Part shown: in pieces, positions 11,154 through 12,048 of the stretch
Position numbering within the stretch: position 1 is the stretch's first letter
Layout: each line of letters opens with the position of its first letter
Source of the DNA: Patescibacteria group bacterium
Lineage (GTDB): Bacteria; Patescibacteriota; Patescibacteriia; XYB2-FULL-38-15
Assembly (NCBI GenBank): GCA_018818855.1
Contig: JAHIRI010000044.1
Span: 1-12,048 of the forward strand
Direction of reading: 5' to 3'
Length of the DNA stretch: 12,048 nt
The notes under the pieces: model-generated
Told to the model about the DNA's origin: nothing
What the model saw: only the letters and a program-made list of their open reading frames with translations
The model's database searches: none
Position numbers and translations under genes: made by a program

Positions 11154-11184
11154 AATATCTGGATTTTTTAATTTATTAAAAGTT

Positions 11185-11213
11185 AGTATACATCAAGTGG
11201 TAGAAAAGGTCAA
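11185..11213 (-). promoter_or_regulatory. Promoter of uvrA
   Basis: On the - strand, TTGACC (11208-11213), 17-nt spacer, TATACT (11185-11190), giving a leader of about 25 nt. No LexA-type operator of a known class was recognised around it. Confidence 0.7.
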
Positions 11214-11230
11214 GCGCCTTTATTTGGGGA

Positions 11231-11256
11231 TAAAAAATCAGGCTTAAGGCCTGATT
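11231..11256 (-). terminator. Terminator of the ferredoxin oxidoreductase beta-subunit gene
   Basis: AATCAGGC (11236-11243) pairs with GCCTGATT (11249-11256) around a 5-nt loop. On the - strand it is followed by TTTTTTA. It lies about 32 nt after the stop codon at 11288 and before the uvrA promoter. Confidence 0.8.
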
Positions 11257-11287
11257 AATTGCGGGTTAAGTATTGCGGTTTATGTCG

Positions 11288-12048
11288 CTATTTCAACTGA
11301 TATTTGATTATGCTTTCTTCCGCCATTTTTTGTAATGTGGCAATTCGCTTTTTACCATTATCAGTTTTAAATAAGTGAGCAAATCTTTTTTGCGGTTTTA
11401 AATATTCTTCAACCATTGCTGGCTTCTGCGGTATTTTCATAACATTTTTAATTTTTCCATCTACCATTTCAAAGACCGGATAGTGGCCGGATTTTTGGGC
11501 CAGCTTGCCAAGCGAAACTGTTAATTCTGATTCGTAACCCCAGCCAGGAACGCAGCCAACTAATATCTGAATATATTTTGGGCCGGAAAAAGTCATGGCC
11601 TTTTTTATTTTCGCCGTGATATCTTCGGGGAAACCAATAGTGGAGGTGGCAATATAGGGAACGCCATGCGCGGCGGCAATCGCGGGTAAATCTTTTTTTA
11701 TAAATTCATTGCCAAGCGCGATTGTATTGGGAGTAGTGGTTGTTGCCGCGCCGAAGGGAGTTGAGCCGGAATATTGATTGCCGGTGTTCATGTAGGCTTC
11801 GTTGTCAAAACAAATATAAATAATATTTTCATGCCGCGTCCAAAGACCGGAGAGCGCGCCAAAGCCGATATCAAAAGTTGAACCATCCCCGGCAAAAACA
11901 GCAACTGTTGTTTTTTTGTCTCCCCGCGCTTGTAGCGCCGCCAAAACCCCAGAGGCGACCGACGGAGCGTTTTCAAAAAGAGAATGAATCCAGGGAACTT
12001 TCCAGGAAGAGTGCGGAGTTGGTGTGGTTGTTACCTCAAGACAGCCCG
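11288..12048 (-). CDS. porB: 2-oxoacid (pyruvate):ferredoxin oxidoreductase beta subunit, 5' end missing
   Basis: The frame is open to the window edge, so the N-terminus is outside; about 252 codons are visible. The visible protein starts GCLEVTTTPTPHSSWKVPWI, followed by HSLFENAPSVASGVLAALQA. The thiamine-diphosphate motif GDGSTFDIGFGALSG comes next, leading to YICFDNEAYMNTGNQYSGST and PFGAATTTTP, which are signature features of PorB. The enzyme would convert a 2-oxoacid such as pyruvate to the acyl-CoA plus CO2 while reducing ferredoxin. A partial start placed at 11944 would be a TTG inside conserved sequence and is not credible. The alpha and gamma subunit genes are expected further upstream on the - strand, outside the window. 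Pyruvate is the most likely substrate, though related 2-oxoacids are possible. Confidence 0.88.
   Translation of the reverse strand, partial: GCLEVTTTPTPHSSWKVPWIHSLFENAPSVASGVLAALQARGDKKTTVAVFAGDGSTFDIGFGALSGLWTRHENIIYICFDNEAYMNTGNQYSGSTPFGAATTTTPNTIALGNEFIKKDLPAIAAAHGVPYIATSTIGFPEDITAKIKKAMTFSGPKYIQILVGCVPGWGYESELTVSLGKLAQKSGHYPVFEMVDGKIKNVMKIPQKPAMVEEYLKPQKRFAHLFKTDNGKKRIATLQKMAEESIIKYQLK

Noticed and set aside
11788..11976. 62-aa frame within the oxidoreductase gene
   Set aside because: It overlaps the conserved thiamine-diphosphate region in another frame.

Overview
The window looks like a chromosomal segment of a small-genome bacterium, probably a member of the Candidate Phyla Radiation (Patescibacteria). 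The reasons are AT-leaning, lysine-rich housekeeping proteins, mostly SD-less housekeeping genes, a tRNA-Ile(UAU), a bacterial endonuclease Q homologue, a guanylate kinase with an altered P-loop, and many tiny palindromic repeats. This placement is inferred from the sequence only.

Left part (1-2240, + strand): a promoter drives a stand-alone GlmU-type nucleotidyltransferase domain and, 9 nt later, a PHP-domain endonuclease Q. A 107-bp palindromic repeat abuts the endoQ stop codon, and a terminator follows that can serve both strands.

Middle accessory part (2246-4290, - strand): four small genes (33, 92, 155 and 134 aa). Each has its own sigma70-like promoter, a strong Shine-Dalgarno sequence and a downstream hairpin or terminator. 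The first encodes a Lys/Ala/Pro/Arg histone-like tail; I do not recognise the other three. The hairpins after the last three belong to one sequence family, so the region reads as a row of self-contained cassettes.

tRNA knot (4291-4641, + strand): a promoter reads into the 5' half of a tRNA-Ile(UAU) gene broken at TATA in its anticodon loop. Inside the break lies a complete tRNA-Ile(UAU) gene centred in a symmetric palindrome, then a second mini-palindrome, and then the 3' half of the broken tRNA, which carries a further 30-nt hairpin insertion in its T loop. Three TATA tetranucleotides mark the joints. This is the most unusual structure in the window.

Housekeeping part (4701-8313, + strand): cca, which would add the CCA that the adjacent tRNA does not encode, overlaps an RluA-family pseudouridine synthase gene by 1 nt. 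A gmk-like gene follows, with P-loop GPSGAGED instead of GPSGxGKS/T, bracketed by inverted copies of a 60-bp palindromic repeat. Next is rplS, with a near-consensus promoter and a long leader holding two tandem copies of the same repeat.

Right part (8325-12048, - strand): a complete uvrA with its own promoter, preceded by the 3' part of a 2-oxoacid:ferredoxin oxidoreductase beta-subunit gene that runs off the window end.

Nucleic-acid maintenance dominates: EndoQ and UvrA act on damaged DNA, and Cca and RluA act on tRNA/rRNA. I see no CRISPR array, transposase, integrase or rRNA gene.
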